A stretch of DNA of 64,000 nt from Antrihabitans cavernicola (GCF_008297975.1 NZ_VLNY01000008.1:163767-227766); one strand, 5' to 3'. Positions 17,899 to 27,244 are shown, numbered from the stretch's first letter. Numbers and translations: made by a program. Notes: generated from the sequence alone by a model not told the origin.

Positions 17899-18561
17899 AT
17901 GGGGACTGACTGGCAACCGCCTTCGATGGCGAAGAGCGCGCTCCTGCGTGACCCGCCCGTCACCGAGCGCGGCGCGCGCACCCGAGCTGCCCTGGTGACC
18001 GCTGCACGCACGGTATTCGAGCGCGACGGCTACCTCGATGCTCGCCTCGTCGACATCACGGCGGAAGCCAGCTGTTCCACCGGGACGTTCTACACCTACT
18101 TCGCCAGCAAGGAAGAGATCTTCGCCGCGGTGCTCGAGGTGGCGCAGGAGGACATGCTGCATCCGGGGATGGGGCGCGTCGCCCCCACCGACGATCCGTA
18201 CGCCGTGGTCGAAGCCAGCAACCGAGCGTATTTCGAGGCCTACCAACGCAATGCGCGCCTGATGGGGTTGCTCGAGCAGGTCGCGAGTATCGATCCCGAC
18301 TTCCGCGAACTGCGCAGGCTGCGGGGCGCGGCGTTCATCGAGCGCAATGCCCGCGCCATCGCAGATCTGCAGCAACGCGGGCAAGCGGATCCCGAATTGG
18401 ATCCGCTGCTCGCGTCGCGTGCGTTGTCCAGCATGGTGAGCAGGCTCGGCTACACCATGTTCGTGCTTGGCTTCGGAGACGACGAACCGACACCGATCGA
18501 CGACGTCGTCTACACCGCAACGCGCCTGTGGGCCAACGCGTTGCGGTTCCCGCTCAGCTGA
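17899..18561 (+). CDS. TetR-family regulator of the adjacent acyl-CoA/MDR genes
   Basis: 220 residues. N-terminal HTH at about 25-70 (GARTRAALVTAARTVFERDGYLDARL... then ASCSTGTFYTYFASKEE), the rest a helical ligand domain. The ATG at 17899 is just behind operator site 1. An almost perfect copy of that operator sits in the 124-bp divergent region between the MaoC and acyl-CoA dehydrogenase genes, so this regulator probably controls both of those transcripts as well as itself; the effector is likely an acyl-CoA or related thioester (inference). Its 3' end overlaps the opposite MDR gene by eight bases. Confidence 0.88.
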   Translation: MGTDWQPPSMAKSALLRDPPVTERGARTRAALVTAARTVFERDGYLDARLVDITAEASCSTGTFYTYFASKEEIFAAVLEVAQEDMLHPGMGRVAPTDDPYAVVEASNRAYFEAYQRNARLMGLLEQVASIDPDFRELRRLRGAAFIERNARAIADLQQRGQADPELDPLLASRALSSMVSRLGYTMFVLGFGDDEPTPIDDVVYTATRLWANALRFPLS

Positions 18562-19558
18562 CTTGCAGCACCAGCTTGCCGGTGTTCTTACCTTCGAAGA
18601 GCATCAGCAGGGTGTCGCCGAACTTGTCGATACCGCCGGTGGCGACCTGTTCTCGGGCGACCAGTTTGCCGTCGGCAACCCATTCGCCGAGCTTGGCTGC
18701 GGCCTCGCCGTAGCGGCCTGCGAAGTCGAAGACGATGAAGCCTGCCATCGATGCGCGATTGATCAGCAGCGAAAGGTAGTTCTGCGGTCCGGGCGTCGGC
18801 TCGGTGGCGTTGTATCCGGAGATGGCGCCGCACAACACAACTCGTGCACCGAGGCGGAGGCGGGCGAGGGCGGCGTCGAGAATCTCGCCGCCGACGTTGT
18901 CGAAGTAGACGTCGATGCCCTTCGGTGCGTGCTGACGCAGGGCCTTGGCGACCGACTCCGACTTGTAGTCGATCGCGACATCGAAGCCCAGTTCGTCGGT
19001 GAGCCACGCGCACTTCTCCGCGCCGCCCGCGATCCCGATCACGGTGCAGCCGTGCTGTTTAGCGATCTGGCCGACCAGGCTGCCCACCGCGCCTGCGGCA
19101 CCGGAGACGACGACCGTGTCGCCGTCCTTCAGCTTGCCGACATCGAGCAGCCCGAAGTAGGCGGTGAAGCCAGGGAAGCCGAGCGCGCCTAGCCACGTCG
19201 GGAGCGGCGCGATCGATTCATCGACACGCACAACGTCTTTGGCGTCGGCAACGGCGTATTCGGTGGCGCCGAAGTTGCCGGAAACCGCGTCGCCGACCGC
19301 GAAGTCGGGGCTGTTGGATGCACTCACGTGACCCACCGCGTGCGCGCGCATGACCGCGTCGATCTGGACCGGTGGCACGTAGCTGCGGACGTCGTTGAGC
19401 CACCCGCGCATCGCCGGATCGAGCGAGACGTAGGCAACCTTGACGGTCACCTGGCCGTCCGCGGGCTCCGGTACGTCAGCGTCGACGTAGTTCCAGGTGG
19501 ATGCGTCGGGAAGCCCGACGGGGCGGGCTGCGAGTCGGACCTGACGATTGCGGGTCAT
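18554..19558 (-). CDS. NADP-dependent MDR oxidoreductase (leukotriene-B4 dehydrogenase/curcumin reductase-like)
   Basis: 334 residues, zinc-free medium-chain reductase. The N-terminal catalytic domain begins RQVRLAARPVGLPD, and the cofactor domain has VVVSGAAGAVGSLVGQIAKQ with the Rossmann glycine motif and VYFDNVGGEILDAAL. This family reduces the double bond of alpha,beta-unsaturated ketones or enoyl thioesters. It is coupled to the MaoC gene upstream (ATGA overlap at 19555-19558) and shares its promoter, which carries TetR operator site 2. Confidence 0.88.
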   Translation of the reverse strand: MTRNRQVRLAARPVGLPDASTWNYVDADVPEPADGQVTVKVAYVSLDPAMRGWLNDVRSYVPPVQIDAVMRAHAVGHVSASNSPDFAVGDAVSGNFGATEYAVADAKDVVRVDESIAPLPTWLGALGFPGFTAYFGLLDVGKLKDGDTVVVSGAAGAVGSLVGQIAKQHGCTVIGIAGGAEKCAWLTDELGFDVAIDYKSESVAKALRQHAPKGIDVYFDNVGGEILDAALARLRLGARVVLCGAISGYNATEPTPGPQNYLSLLINRASMAGFIVFDFAGRYGEAAAKLGEWVADGKLVAREQVATGGIDKFGDTLLMLFEGKNTGKLVLQVS

Positions 19559-20040
19559 GCGGAAGCGCCCTCTGCGACAACGGCGACGGACTCGGCGGCG
19601 AGCACGGGCTTGGGTGAGCCTTCACGCTCGAGGACCTGAGCGGTGGTCACCTGGTAGCCGTTTGGCGTCTCGGTCACCGATTTGACGGTGGCGCGCATGC
19701 GAAGTCGGGATCCGACCGGGACGGGCGCGGGAAAACGCACCTTGTTGTAGCCGTAGTTCAGCGCATGGGCGAAGCTGCCGAACCCGATCAGCTTGGCCGA
19801 GAAGGCCGGACCCAACGACAGTGTGAGCAGGCCGTGGGCAATGGTCGTGCCGAAGGGACCCTTGGCGGCGCGCTCCGGGTCGACGTGGATCCACTGGTGG
19901 TCGCCGGTGGCGTCGGCGAAGGCGTCGATGCGTTCCTGGGTGACCTCGAGCCAGTCGGTCGGGCCGAGTTCCTGGTCGATCAGGGCTTTCAGCTCGTCGA
20001 TCGTCGTCGGGCTTGCGGGTTGTGGTGCAGTCTCGGTCAT
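19555..20040 (-). CDS. MaoC-family (R)-enoyl-CoA hydratase-like protein
   Basis: 161 residues with a single hot-dog domain. The hydratase-2 motif is present as DQELGPTDWLEVTQERIDAFADATGDHQWIHVDPERA (Asp and His of the catalytic dyad in ATGDHQWIH) and GTTIAHGLLTLSL follows. It would hydrate 2-enoyl-CoA to the (R)-3-hydroxyacyl-CoA. Length matches the HtdZ/Rv0130-type proteins of mycobacteria. It is the promoter-proximal gene of a two-gene unit with the MDR reductase and is divergent from the acyl-CoA dehydrogenase. Confidence 0.9.
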   Translation of the reverse strand: MTETAPQPASPTTIDELKALIDQELGPTDWLEVTQERIDAFADATGDHQWIHVDPERAAKGPFGTTIAHGLLTLSLGPAFSAKLIGFGSFAHALNYGYNKVRFPAPVPVGSRLRMRATVKSVTETPNGYQVTTAQVLEREGSPKPVLAAESVAVVAEGASA

Positions 20041-20084
20041 CGGACCTCTCGAATCTCGGCGATGGTGGGCGTCCTAAGTCATCG

Positions 20085-20114
20085 ATACTTGAAGTTGACG
20101 CCGGATTCAAGTAT
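20085..20114. promoter_or_regulatory. TetR operator, site 2 (MaoC/acyl-CoA dehydrogenase divergent promoter)
   Basis: ATACTTGAA (20085-20093) and TTCAAGTAT (20106-20114) form perfect 9-bp inverted arms with a 12-bp spacer, midway between the divergent starts at 20040 and 20165. Confidence 0.82.
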
Positions 20115-20164
20115 AGCTAGAGCGAGGCGCGGGTCACATTGTTCTCTCTACGAGGAGTTCTTTC

Positions 20165-21367
20165 ATGCAGTTCGAGCACAGCGAGCGCAGCAAGAAGTAT
20201 CAGGCAGACTTGCTGGCCTTCATGGACGAGCACGTCTACCCGGCGGAAGCCGTGTACGAGCAGCAAATGCGGGACTCCGGCGATCCACATTTTCAGCCGC
20301 CGATCCTGGAAGAACTCAAGGTCGAGGCCCGCAAGCGCGGCCTGTGGAATCTGTTCCACCCGCACGCCGAGTGGGGTCCCGGACTGAGCAACTCGGACTA
20401 CGCGCCGCTCGCCGAGATCATGGGTCGCAGCCACCTGGCGTCCGAGGCGTGCAACTGCAGCGCGCCCGATACCGGCAACATGGAGGTGTTCACCCTCTTC
20501 GGTACCGATGAGCACAAGGAGAAGTACCTGAAGCCGTTGCTGGACGGCACAATTCGGTCCGCATTCGCCATGACCGAGCCCGAGGTCGCCAGCTCCGACG
20601 CCACCAACGTGCAGCTCCGGATGGACCGTGATGGCGACGAATACGTGCTCAACGGTCGAAAGTGGTTCGCGTCCAACGCGTTGCACAAGAACTGCACGGT
20701 TCTCATCGTGATGGGCAAGACCGACTTCGATGCCGCGACGCACCGGCAGCAGTCGATGATGGTGGTACCGATCGATGCGCCCGGCGTCACGGTTGTGCGC
20801 GGCCTCCCGGTGTTCGGCTACCAGGACCGAGAAGGCCACGCGGAGATCACGTTCGAGGACGTGCGCGTTCCCGTCAAGGACGTGCTGGCAGGCGAGGGCG
20901 AAGGCTTTGCCATCAGCCAGGCGCGGCTGGGGCCGGGTCGAATTCACCATTGCATGCGGGCGATCGGAATGGCCGAGCGCGCACTGGACTTGATGTGTAC
21001 CCGCGCCATGACCCGGGTGACGTTCGGTAAGCCGATCGCCGAGAACGCCAACATCCAGGACTGGATTGCGGAGGCGCGCATCGACATCGAGATGGTGCGA
21101 CTGCTGACGCTCAAGGCCGCGTGGATGATGGACACGGTCGGCAACAAGGAGGCGCGAACCGAGATCGCCGCGATCAAGGTTGCCGCGCCGACCATCGCCC
21201 TGAAGATCATCGATCGCGCCATTCAGGTGCACGGCGGTGGCGGCGTCACCGACGACTTCCCGCTCGCAATGGCGTACGCGCACATGCGAACCCTGCGACT
21301 TGCCGACGGACCGGACGAGGTGCACAAGCGCGCGATCGCGCGGCAGGAGTTGCGCAAGCACAGGTGA
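20165..21367 (+). CDS. Acyl-CoA dehydrogenase (ACAD10/11-like)
   Basis: 400 residues from the ATG at 20165, with GAGGAG at 20152-20157. FAD-dependent alpha,beta-dehydrogenation of an acyl-CoA. Visible features: [15 protein letters not shown] (FAD/substrate contact, first family signature), [21 protein letters not shown], and [15 protein letters not shown] near the C terminus (second signature). It resembles the group with human ACAD10/11 and mycobacterial FadE2, which act on unusual, e.g. 4-hydroxy or branched, acyl chains; specificity here is not known. Regulated by the TetR site just upstream. Confidence 0.92.
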   Translation: MQFEHSERSKKYQADLLAFMDEHVYPAEAVYEQQMRDSGDPHFQPPILEELKVEARKRGLWNLFHPHAEWGPGLSNSDYAPLAEIMGRSHLASEACNCSAPDTGNMEVFTLFGTDEHKEKYLKPLLDGTIRSAFAMTEPEVASSDATNVQLRMDRDGDEYVLNGRKWFASNALHKNCTVLIVMGKTDFDAATHRQQSMMVVPIDAPGVTVVRGLPVFGYQDREGHAEITFEDVRVPVKDVLAGEGEGFAISQARLGPGRIHHCMRAIGMAERALDLMCTRAMTRVTFGKPIAENANIQDWIAEARIDIEMVRLLTLKAAWMMDTVGNKEARTEIAAIKVAAPTIALKIIDRAIQVHGGGGVTDDFPLAMAYAHMRTLRLADGPDEVHKRAIARQELRKHR

Positions 21368-21415
21368 GTGGTTTGTTGGTGTAGGGACCAACTAAACGCT
21401 CACCTGCGCGAAGCG

Positions 21416-21769
21416 CTACGTGATGCGGTGCGCGATCTGGTAGGTGTTGCCGAACCGATCGCGCACCATCGCGCGTCGATCGCCGTAGGGCTCGTCGCGC
21501 GGATCCTCCAGCGTCTCCGCGCCTGCTTCGACGGCTCGACGGTAAGTGACGTCCGCGTCGTCGACGTAGATGTAAAGCAATGCCGGGAATTGCTCGCGCT
21601 CACCGACTTCCGACACCATGATCAGCGAATCGCCGATCCGAACTTCGGCAGGACGACCGGGCACTACGTCGCCGACGGCGTCGAACACTGTGCGAAGAAA
21701 GTCGACAGCGACGCCGACGTCGGCGACCACCATGCGTGGTGTTACCGAGTGATACGGCTCGTGCGGCAT
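21416..21769 (-). CDS. VOC (glyoxalase/bleomycin-resistance) superfamily protein
   Basis: 117 residues from the ATG at 21769, one base after the HxlR stop, so translated with it. Two beta-alpha-beta-beta-beta modules are visible: SVTPRMVVADVGVAVDFLRTVFDA with RIGDSLIMVSE, then YIYVDDADVTYRRAVEAGAETLEDPRDEPYGDRRAMVRDRFGNTYQIA. The end RDRFGNTYQI is the standard VOC finish. This PhnB-like group often binds small organic substrates through a metal. Function unknown; context suggests electrophile or quinone stress. Confidence 0.85.
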   Translation of the reverse strand: MPHEPYHSVTPRMVVADVGVAVDFLRTVFDAVGDVVPGRPAEVRIGDSLIMVSEVGEREQFPALLYIYVDDADVTYRRAVEAGAETLEDPRDEPYGDRRAMVRDRFGNTYQIAHRIT

Positions 21770-21770
21770 G

Positions 21771-22070
21771 TCAGGACACCTTTTCCTGGTAGGCCGCTCG
21801 TGCCGCGAGCACGGTGGGCAGGTGTTCCTCGGCATAGACGGTGCGGGTGATCATGCCGTCGCGCTCCATCGCGCGCAGCGTTTCGGTGAGCACCTTCGGC
21901 GTCGCACGCAGCGGGACGCGCAATTCGGAGAAGCGACGCGGACCGTCGGCGAGGGACAAGAGCACTCCCGCCGACCATTTGTCGCCGACGCGGATCGGCA
22001 TGATGCTGCTGGGACACTCGGGAGCGAACATATCCGGCAGCAGCGGTTCGAGTGGTCTCGCAGATGTCAT
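21771..22070 (-). CDS. HxlR-family regulator lacking the wing region
   Basis: 99 residues. The N-terminal part is a normal HxlR/QorR winged helix: IRVGDKWSAGVLLSLADGPRRFSELR then VLTETLRAMERDGMITRTVYAE. Homologues continue with the wing (pattern P-x-V-x-Y-x-L-T-x-x-G) and a dimerisation helix. Here VYAE runs directly into EHLPTVLAARAAYQEKVS, which looks like the end of that C-terminal helix, so about 25 residues appear to be deleted in frame. A Cys at about 19 is near where redox-sensing family members carry theirs. Divergent from a quinone oxidoreductase, the usual target; an operator-like dyad lies between. Confidence 0.78.
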   Translation of the reverse strand: MTSARPLEPLLPDMFAPECPSSIMPIRVGDKWSAGVLLSLADGPRRFSELRVPLRATPKVLTETLRAMERDGMITRTVYAEEHLPTVLAARAAYQEKVS

Positions 22071-22102
22071 GAGTACCCCTGACGTGCGTCGATACCGTTG
22101 AA

Positions 22103-22125
22103 GTAACCGATAGTTTATCCCTTAC
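22103..22125. promoter_or_regulatory. Probable HxlR operator
   Basis: Dyad GTAA-N2-GATA-N3-TATC-N2-TTAC on one strand reading (16 of 23 positions symmetric) between the divergent HxlR (22070) and quinone oxidoreductase (22179) starts. Confidence 0.65.
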
Positions 22126-22178
22126 CGTCGCAGGTGCGGCTCTGCCGGACGGGTAGACCGACGCACAGGGGAGAGAAG

Positions 22179-23081
22179 ATGCGTGCTGTTCGCTTTCATG
22201 AATTCGGTACTGCTGAGGTGCTGGTCGTCGAGGAGATTCCCGAGCCACGTGCAGCGGAAGGCCAAGTCGCGGTTCAGGTATCCGCGGCGGGCGTCAACTT
22301 TGCGGACACCATCGTGCGGTCCGGCTGTGTGCCGATTCCGCTGCCGTTCACGGCAGGATTCGAGGTGGTGGGGGAGGCCGACGGGCAGCGCGTGATCGGT
22401 TCGACGATGGGCGGCGGCTACGCCGAACACGTGGTGCTGTCTGCTGCGCTTCCGGTGCCCGACGAGCTCGACGACCACACCGCGCTCGCCGTCTTCGGCA
22501 ACGGTGCCGCCGCGCTGGGTATCGTCGGCGCCGCGCGCGTGCAGTCGGGCGAGACGGTGTTCGTCGATGCGGCCGCCGGTGGTGTCGGCAGTCTCGTGGT
22601 GCAGTTGGCGAAGTCGGCGGGAGCAACCGTGATCGCGGGAGTGGGGAGTGCTGGGAAGGTCGAGCAGGTGCGAGCGCTCGGCGCCGATCGGGTGGTCGAC
22701 TATTTGCAGTCGGGCTGGACGGAAAATGTCGGACCGGTGCATATTGTTCTCGACACCGTCGGCGGATCTGTAGCCACCGCGGCGTTCACGTTGCTGGTTC
22801 CCAGCGTCGGCCGCATCGTGCTCGCCGGAACGAGCAGCGGCGAACCACCGAACATCGAACCAGCCGCTGTGTTGAGCAAGAGCGTGTCGGTGATCGGCTA
22901 CGCCTCTGCGCTGCTGCCACCCGAGCAGCAGGCCGAACTACGTGTCCGAGCTTTGGAACTCGGTCGAGCGGGAGACCTGAAACCCATTCTCGGTCAGGTC
23001 TTCCCGCTCGATCGAGCTGCGGACGCACACCGTGCCGTCGAGTCGCGTGCGACCGTGGGCAAGGTGATCCTTCAGTTGTAG
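22179..23081 (+). CDS. NADPH:quinone oxidoreductase, zeta-crystallin-like MDR
   Basis: 300 residues from the ATG at 22179, preceded by GGGGAGAG; upstream codons in frame lack a good site. Zinc-free MDR: MRAVRFHEFGTAEVLVVEEIP start, catalytic domain with GVNFADTIVR, cofactor motif VFVDAAAGGVGSLVVQLAKSAG and VHIVLDTVGG. It would reduce quinones or enones with NADPH. Probably repressed by the adjacent HxlR protein. Its end overlaps the opposite ferredoxin oxidoreductase gene by ten bases. Confidence 0.9.
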   Translation: MRAVRFHEFGTAEVLVVEEIPEPRAAEGQVAVQVSAAGVNFADTIVRSGCVPIPLPFTAGFEVVGEADGQRVIGSTMGGGYAEHVVLSAALPVPDELDDHTALAVFGNGAAALGIVGAARVQSGETVFVDAAAGGVGSLVVQLAKSAGATVIAGVGSAGKVEQVRALGADRVVDYLQSGWTENVGPVHIVLDTVGGSVATAAFTLLVPSVGRIVLAGTSSGEPPNIEPAAVLSKSVSVIGYASALLPPEQQAELRVRALELGRAGDLKPILGQVFPLDRAADAHRAVESRATVGKVILQL

Positions 23082-26000
23082 CCGAGCTCGCGGAGCTGCT
23101 CGCGGTAGAGCTCGACGTTACGCATCTTGACGCCTTCGTAGCCGCGAACAACGTCGGCGAGGTTGGCTACCTGGGTTGCGTGGTCGTAGGTGGTCTCGGT
23201 CAACTGCGACGCCAGCTGCCGCATCAGGCCGCTGTACTGAGCGAGCAGCTCGCGCTCCACCTTGCGAACGTGGGCGTAGCCGAACGGATCCAGCTTGGTG
23301 CCGCGCAGTTTCTTGCCCTTCGCCAGAACTTTCAGTGCCACATGGGACTTGGGCGTGAGCCCGATCTTCTTCTTGCGCCCCAGCGACCGCAGCATCGGTG
23401 GATGCAACTTGTAGGTGAGGTTCTCGCCGCCCGGCACCTGCGACTCGACGTCGGCCAGGAATGCGGGATCGACCAGCATCCGAGCCACTTCGTACTCGTC
23501 CTTGTAGGCCGTGAACTTGAACAGCCCGCGTGCGACTGCCTCGCTGAACTCGGTACGACCTGTCACGGAACGCTCTGCAACCCAAACGGATTCGATGCTG
23601 TCGATGTAACGCTGAGCGACCTTGACGCTCTGGAACTCGATCAGCTCCGCTGCGCGCAGTTCCACCAGCCGGCGAACCTCACCGGTGAACGTGGTCGCGG
23701 CGAACATCGCTGCAGGCGCCACCGCAGGTGCCTTCTTCGCAGGAATCGTCGCGGCGTCGAACGCGGTCCGATCGGCGACGGCGACGCGACCCCAGCGGAA
23801 CGCATCGATGTTGGCTGCGACGGCCACACCGTTGATGCCGATGGCTTCCTCGATCGCGTCGGCGGGCAACGCGAGTCCACCGGTTTGGTACGCGGCACCG
23901 ATCAGCAGGAAGTTGGCGGCCGATGTGTTGCCGAACAGCGCCTGCGCTGCGGCAAGAGCATCGAAAGCGTTGAGCGACTTCGATACCGAGCCGAGCCGAC
24001 TGACCAGCGAGTGCTCGTCGGGGTAGCGCACCGACTTGTCGTAGACCATGTCGCCAGTGGGCGTCTGACTGGTCGACGCCACCGACACGGTGGTCGCGGC
24101 GTTGCCGTAGGCCAGGTTCTTGTTGTCCGTCGCCGTCAACAGATCGAAGGCCACGATGCAGTCCGCGCTACCCGGTGTCAGCCGGTTGGACGGCTCCAAC
24201 GCGTGATCGGAGAACCGCAGATGCGACACGACCGGTCCGGCTTTCTGACTCATGCCGATCTGGTCTAGGCTCTCCACCTGATATCCCGCACGCAGCGCAG
24301 CCGTGCCGAGTACCTGGTTCACCGTCACGATGCCGGTACCGCCGATACCCGCGAGGAACACGTTCTGCGTCGTCGTGATTCGCCCGACGGACGGAGCGGA
24401 AACCGTAGGCGGCGTGAGCCGTTCGATCTTCTTGGGCTTCTTGCCCGGCACCAGTTCGACAGTGACGAACGACGGGCAATCGCCGTCGAGGCAGCTGTAG
24501 TCGGTGTTGCACGACGTTTGATCGATGCGCGTCTTGCGTCCGAACTCGGTCTCGACCGGCTGAACGGACAGGCAGTTGCTCTTCTCGCCGCAGTCGCCGC
24601 AGCCTTCGCACACGGCTTCGTTGATGACGACGCGGGTGTTGCGCGTCGGTAGGGTTCCGCGCTTGCGCTGACGGCGCGCATCGGCGGCACAGTGCTGGTC
24701 GTAGATGAGGACGGTGACGCCCTCGACGTCGCGCAGCAACTTCTGCGCCTCGTCGAGCCGATCGCGTTCCCACAGATCGACGCCCTTGGCGAGAGCGCGC
24801 TTGCGGTACTTCGGGTCGTCGGCGCAGACGATGATTCGCTTGACACCCTGCGTCATCAGATTGTGCGTCAGGTCCGGAACCGTCAGTGCGCCTTCGGCAT
24901 CCTGCGCGCCGGTCATCGCGACGACCTCGTTGAACAGCAGCTTGTAGGTGATGTTCACGCCTGCGGCGATGCACGCCTGCACCGCCAACTGACCCGAGTG
25001 GAAGTAGGTGCCGTCGCCGATGTTCTGGAACAGATGCTTGACGTCGGTGAACGGCGACTGGCCGATCCACTGCGCGCCCTCGCCGCCCATCTGGGTCAGG
25101 CCGGTGACCGCGCTGTCCTCACGACCGGAGAGCGTCACCAGCGTGTGGCAGCCGATGCCGCCGCCACCGATGGAACCCTCGGGGATCGCTGTGGAGCGGT
25201 TGTGCGGGCAGCCGCTGCAGAAATACGGAGTGCGCTTGGCGGGCAGAACGCTGAGCGAAAGAGCAGGCGGCAGTGCGCGCTTCAACTCCAGATCGTCGCG
25301 CAGCACGCGCCTCAGCGGGCCGAGCAGGCGTCCCGCGGTGAGCTCGCCGTCCGATGGCATCAGCGGTCGACCGTTGGCATCCTTCTTGCCCACGATCCGC
25401 GGCGCATCTGCTGTGCCGTAGAGGATTTCGCGGATCTGCGACTCGATGAACGCCGTCTTGTCCTCGACCACGATGATGCGGTCGAGACCCGCCGCGAACT
25501 CGCGAACACGCTCGGCACCGACGGGATACGGCATGCCGATCCGCAAGAGCCGGATGCCTGCGTTGTGCAGCGCGATGTCGTCGACTCCGAGGTCGAGCAG
25601 AGCCTGGCGCACCGAGTCGAAACAGGTTCCGGTGGCGGCGATTCCGATGGTGGCGTGCGTCGGGTTCACCTCGATCACGTCGAGGTTGTTCAGGGTGCTG
25701 TAGGCCTGGACCGTCGCCCAGCGCGGACCGTAGAGGTCGGCTTCGGCGACCAGGCTGTCCTGCGGTGCTGCCATTGGACGCTGCTTGTAGACGAACGGCC
25801 GTCCTTCCCATTCGATTTCGGGAACGGTGATGGGGAAGTCGGCGACGTTGCCGTCGACCGTCCAGGCGCCGTCTGCAACGTCGGCGACGATCTTCAACGC
25901 GACGATGCAACCCGACGCCCGCGACAGAGCGACGCCGTGCATGCCCATCGTGATGATCTCGTTGGCGTTGCGTGGGAACAGAACCGGGATGCCGAGCGCG

Positions 26001-26527
26001 GCGAGCGACCGTTCGCTGACGGCAGGAACGGTGGACGACTTGGATGCCGGATCGTCGCCGACGTAGATGACGACGCCGCCGTGGGGATTCACGCCGTACA
26101 TGTTGGCGTGGCGCAGTGCGTCGGTCGCGCGATCGACGCCGGGGCCCTTGCCGTACCAGACGCCGACCACGCCATCGTGGGTCGCGGTTCCTGCTGGCAG
26201 GTTCGCCTGGCTGCCCCAGACCGCCGTCGCGGCGAGTTCTTCGTTGAGTCCGGGAACGAAGGCGATGTCGTGTTCTGCGCGCACCGTCGGCATTCCGCTC
26301 AGCATCTTGTCGACACCACCGAGTGGGCTGCCCTGGTATCCGGATACGAAGGTCGCGACGCGCTTGCCGGCGCGCATGTCGCGGACGTGCTGCTCCACCA
26401 ACTGCCGGGCGATGGCCTGCACACCGGTCAGCAGAACCGGGCCCGACCCGGAGCGGTATCGGTCGTCGAGGTCGTAGGCGTGGCGTTGTGCGGTGATCGA
26501 GACAGGGCGATCGTCGAGTTCGGTCAT
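23072..26527 (-). CDS. Indolepyruvate ferredoxin oxidoreductase family protein (fused alpha/beta/gamma)
   Basis: About 1,151 residues from the ATG at 26527; a GTG at 26536 is also possible behind AGGGGAG. Order of domains: pyrimidine-binding part with GKRVATFVSGYQGSPLGG; ThDP-binding domain with FCSGCPHNRSTAIPEGS and GGGGIGCHTLV; two iron-sulfur regions (CEGCGDCGEKSNC and SCNTDYSCLDGDC); and a gamma-type domain starting FLAGIGGTGIVTVNQVLG. The enzyme oxidatively decarboxylates an aryl- or branched-chain 2-oxo acid to the acyl-CoA with ferredoxin as acceptor, e.g. from transamination of aromatic amino acids. It is a single-gene fusion of the two archaeal subunits, usual in actinobacteria and proteobacteria. 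Confidence 0.93.
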   Translation of the reverse strand: MTELDDRPVSITAQRHAYDLDDRYRSGSGPVLLTGVQAIARQLVEQHVRDMRAGKRVATFVSGYQGSPLGGVDKMLSGMPTVRAEHDIAFVPGLNEELAATAVWGSQANLPAGTATHDGVVGVWYGKGPGVDRATDALRHANMYGVNPHGGVVIYVGDDPASKSSTVPAVSERSLAALGIPVLFPRNANEIITMGMHGVALSRASGCIVALKIVADVADGAWTVDGNVADFPITVPEIEWEGRPFVYKQRPMAAPQDSLVAEADLYGPRWATVQAYSTLNNLDVIEVNPTHATIGIAATGTCFDSVRQALLDLGVDDIALHNAGIRLLRIGMPYPVGAERVREFAAGLDRIIVVEDKTAFIESQIREILYGTADAPRIVGKKDANGRPLMPSDGELTAGRLLGPLRRVLRDDLELKRALPPALSLSVLPAKRTPYFCSGCPHNRSTAIPEGSIGGGGIGCHTLVTLSGREDSAVTGLTQMGGEGAQWIGQSPFTDVKHLFQNIGDGTYFHSGQLAVQACIAAGVNITYKLLFNEVVAMTGAQDAEGALTVPDLTHNLMTQGVKRIIVCADDPKYRKRALAKGVDLWERDRLDEAQKLLRDVEGVTVLIYDQHCAADARRQRKRGTLPTRNTRVVINEAVCEGCGDCGEKSNCLSVQPVETEFGRKTRIDQTSCNTDYSCLDGDCPSFVTVELVPGKKPKKIERLTPPTVSAPSVGRITTTQNVFLAGIGGTGIVTVNQVLGTAALRAGYQVESLDQIGMSQKAGPVVSHLRFSDHALEPSNRLTPGSADCIVAFDLLTATDNKNLAYGNAATTVSVASTSQTPTGDMVYDKSVRYPDEHSLVSRLGSVSKSLNAFDALAAAQALFGNTSAANFLLIGAAYQTGGLALPADAIEEAIGINGVAVAANIDAFRWGRVAVADRTAFDAATIPAKKAPAVAPAAMFAATTFTGEVRRLVELRAAELIEFQSVKVAQRYIDSIESVWVAERSVTGRTEFSEAVARGLFKFTAYKDEYEVARMLVDPAFLADVESQVPGGENLTYKLHPPMLRSLGRKKKIGLTPKSHVALKVLAKGKKLRGTKLDPFGYAHVRKVERELLAQYSGLMRQLASQLTETTYDHATQVANLADVVRGYEGVKMRNVELYREQLRELGYN

Positions 26528-26713
26528 TGCAGTCACATCTCCCCTCGGTACCGGATCGCGGCGCCGGGTGTCGAGTCGCTGGTCATTGAGCATTCGGTAA
26601 CTCAATAGTCCTCGGTGGAGAGCGAAAGCGTCAATCGATCACATCAAGAGTACGCAATCTGACCAATTGTGGCCTGCATCACTGTCGGCGATTCAGCACG
26701 ATGTGCAGTGCGG

Positions 26714-27223
26714 TCAGGATCCGCCGGTGATCATCACATCGGTGGATTCACGATGGTCGCCGATATGCGACGAACCGGTGCCACCGATGATCGCCAGAAG
26801 TGTGTTGCGAAGCTGCGTGACGTTGTCGCTACCGAGGGCGCGATCCAACAATTCGTCGAACTTTCCGACCACGCCGAGGCCCGCATCTACCACCGCCCAA
26901 CCTGAGTCCGTGAGATGGACCAGCCGGGCTCGACGGTCGGCCTCGTCGGGTGTCAGTGCGACGTAGCCGTGTTTCTCGAGGTGTCGGACCAGCTCACCCA
27001 TGGCTTGTTTGGTCATTCCGGTCCGGGCCGCCAGCTCGGTCATCCGGGAGCCGGCGGGGTCGATCACCTGGAAGATCGGAGCGTGCGCGGCACGAAGGTC
27101 CGCAAAACCGGCGGCGGCGATGCCGGCATCCAGTTCGGCGGCCAGCGTGCGCGACGCGGCGGCGAGCAGATTGCCCAGCGGCGGCGGTCTGTTTGACAAT
27201 GGATTGGTAAGGCGCTTGACCAT
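26714..27223 (-). CDS. MarR-family regulator
   Basis: 169 residues. Winged helix in the middle: APIFQVIDPAGSRMTELAARTGMTKQAMGELVRHLEKHG then VALTPDEADRRARLVHLTDSG, with the wing Asp-Arg-Arg typical of MarR. N- and C-terminal helices make the dimer. It is divergent from the DoxX-like gene, with an 18-bp palindrome between; by analogy it represses both. Its 3' flank (26606-26713) before the ferredoxin oxidoreductase start holds nothing else I recognise. Confidence 0.9.
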   Translation of the reverse strand: MVKRLTNPLSNRPPPLGNLLAAASRTLAAELDAGIAAAGFADLRAAHAPIFQVIDPAGSRMTELAARTGMTKQAMGELVRHLEKHGYVALTPDEADRRARLVHLTDSGWAVVDAGLGVVGKFDELLDRALGSDNVTQLRNTLLAIIGGTGSSHIGDHRESTDVMITGGS

Positions 27224-27244
27224 AGTGTGTTCAGTTCCTATCTT

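Noticed and set aside
24692..26608. 638-codon open frame antisense to the ferredoxin oxidoreductase
   Set aside because: Same shadow pattern; the minus strand holds ThDP and iron-sulfur motifs in frame.
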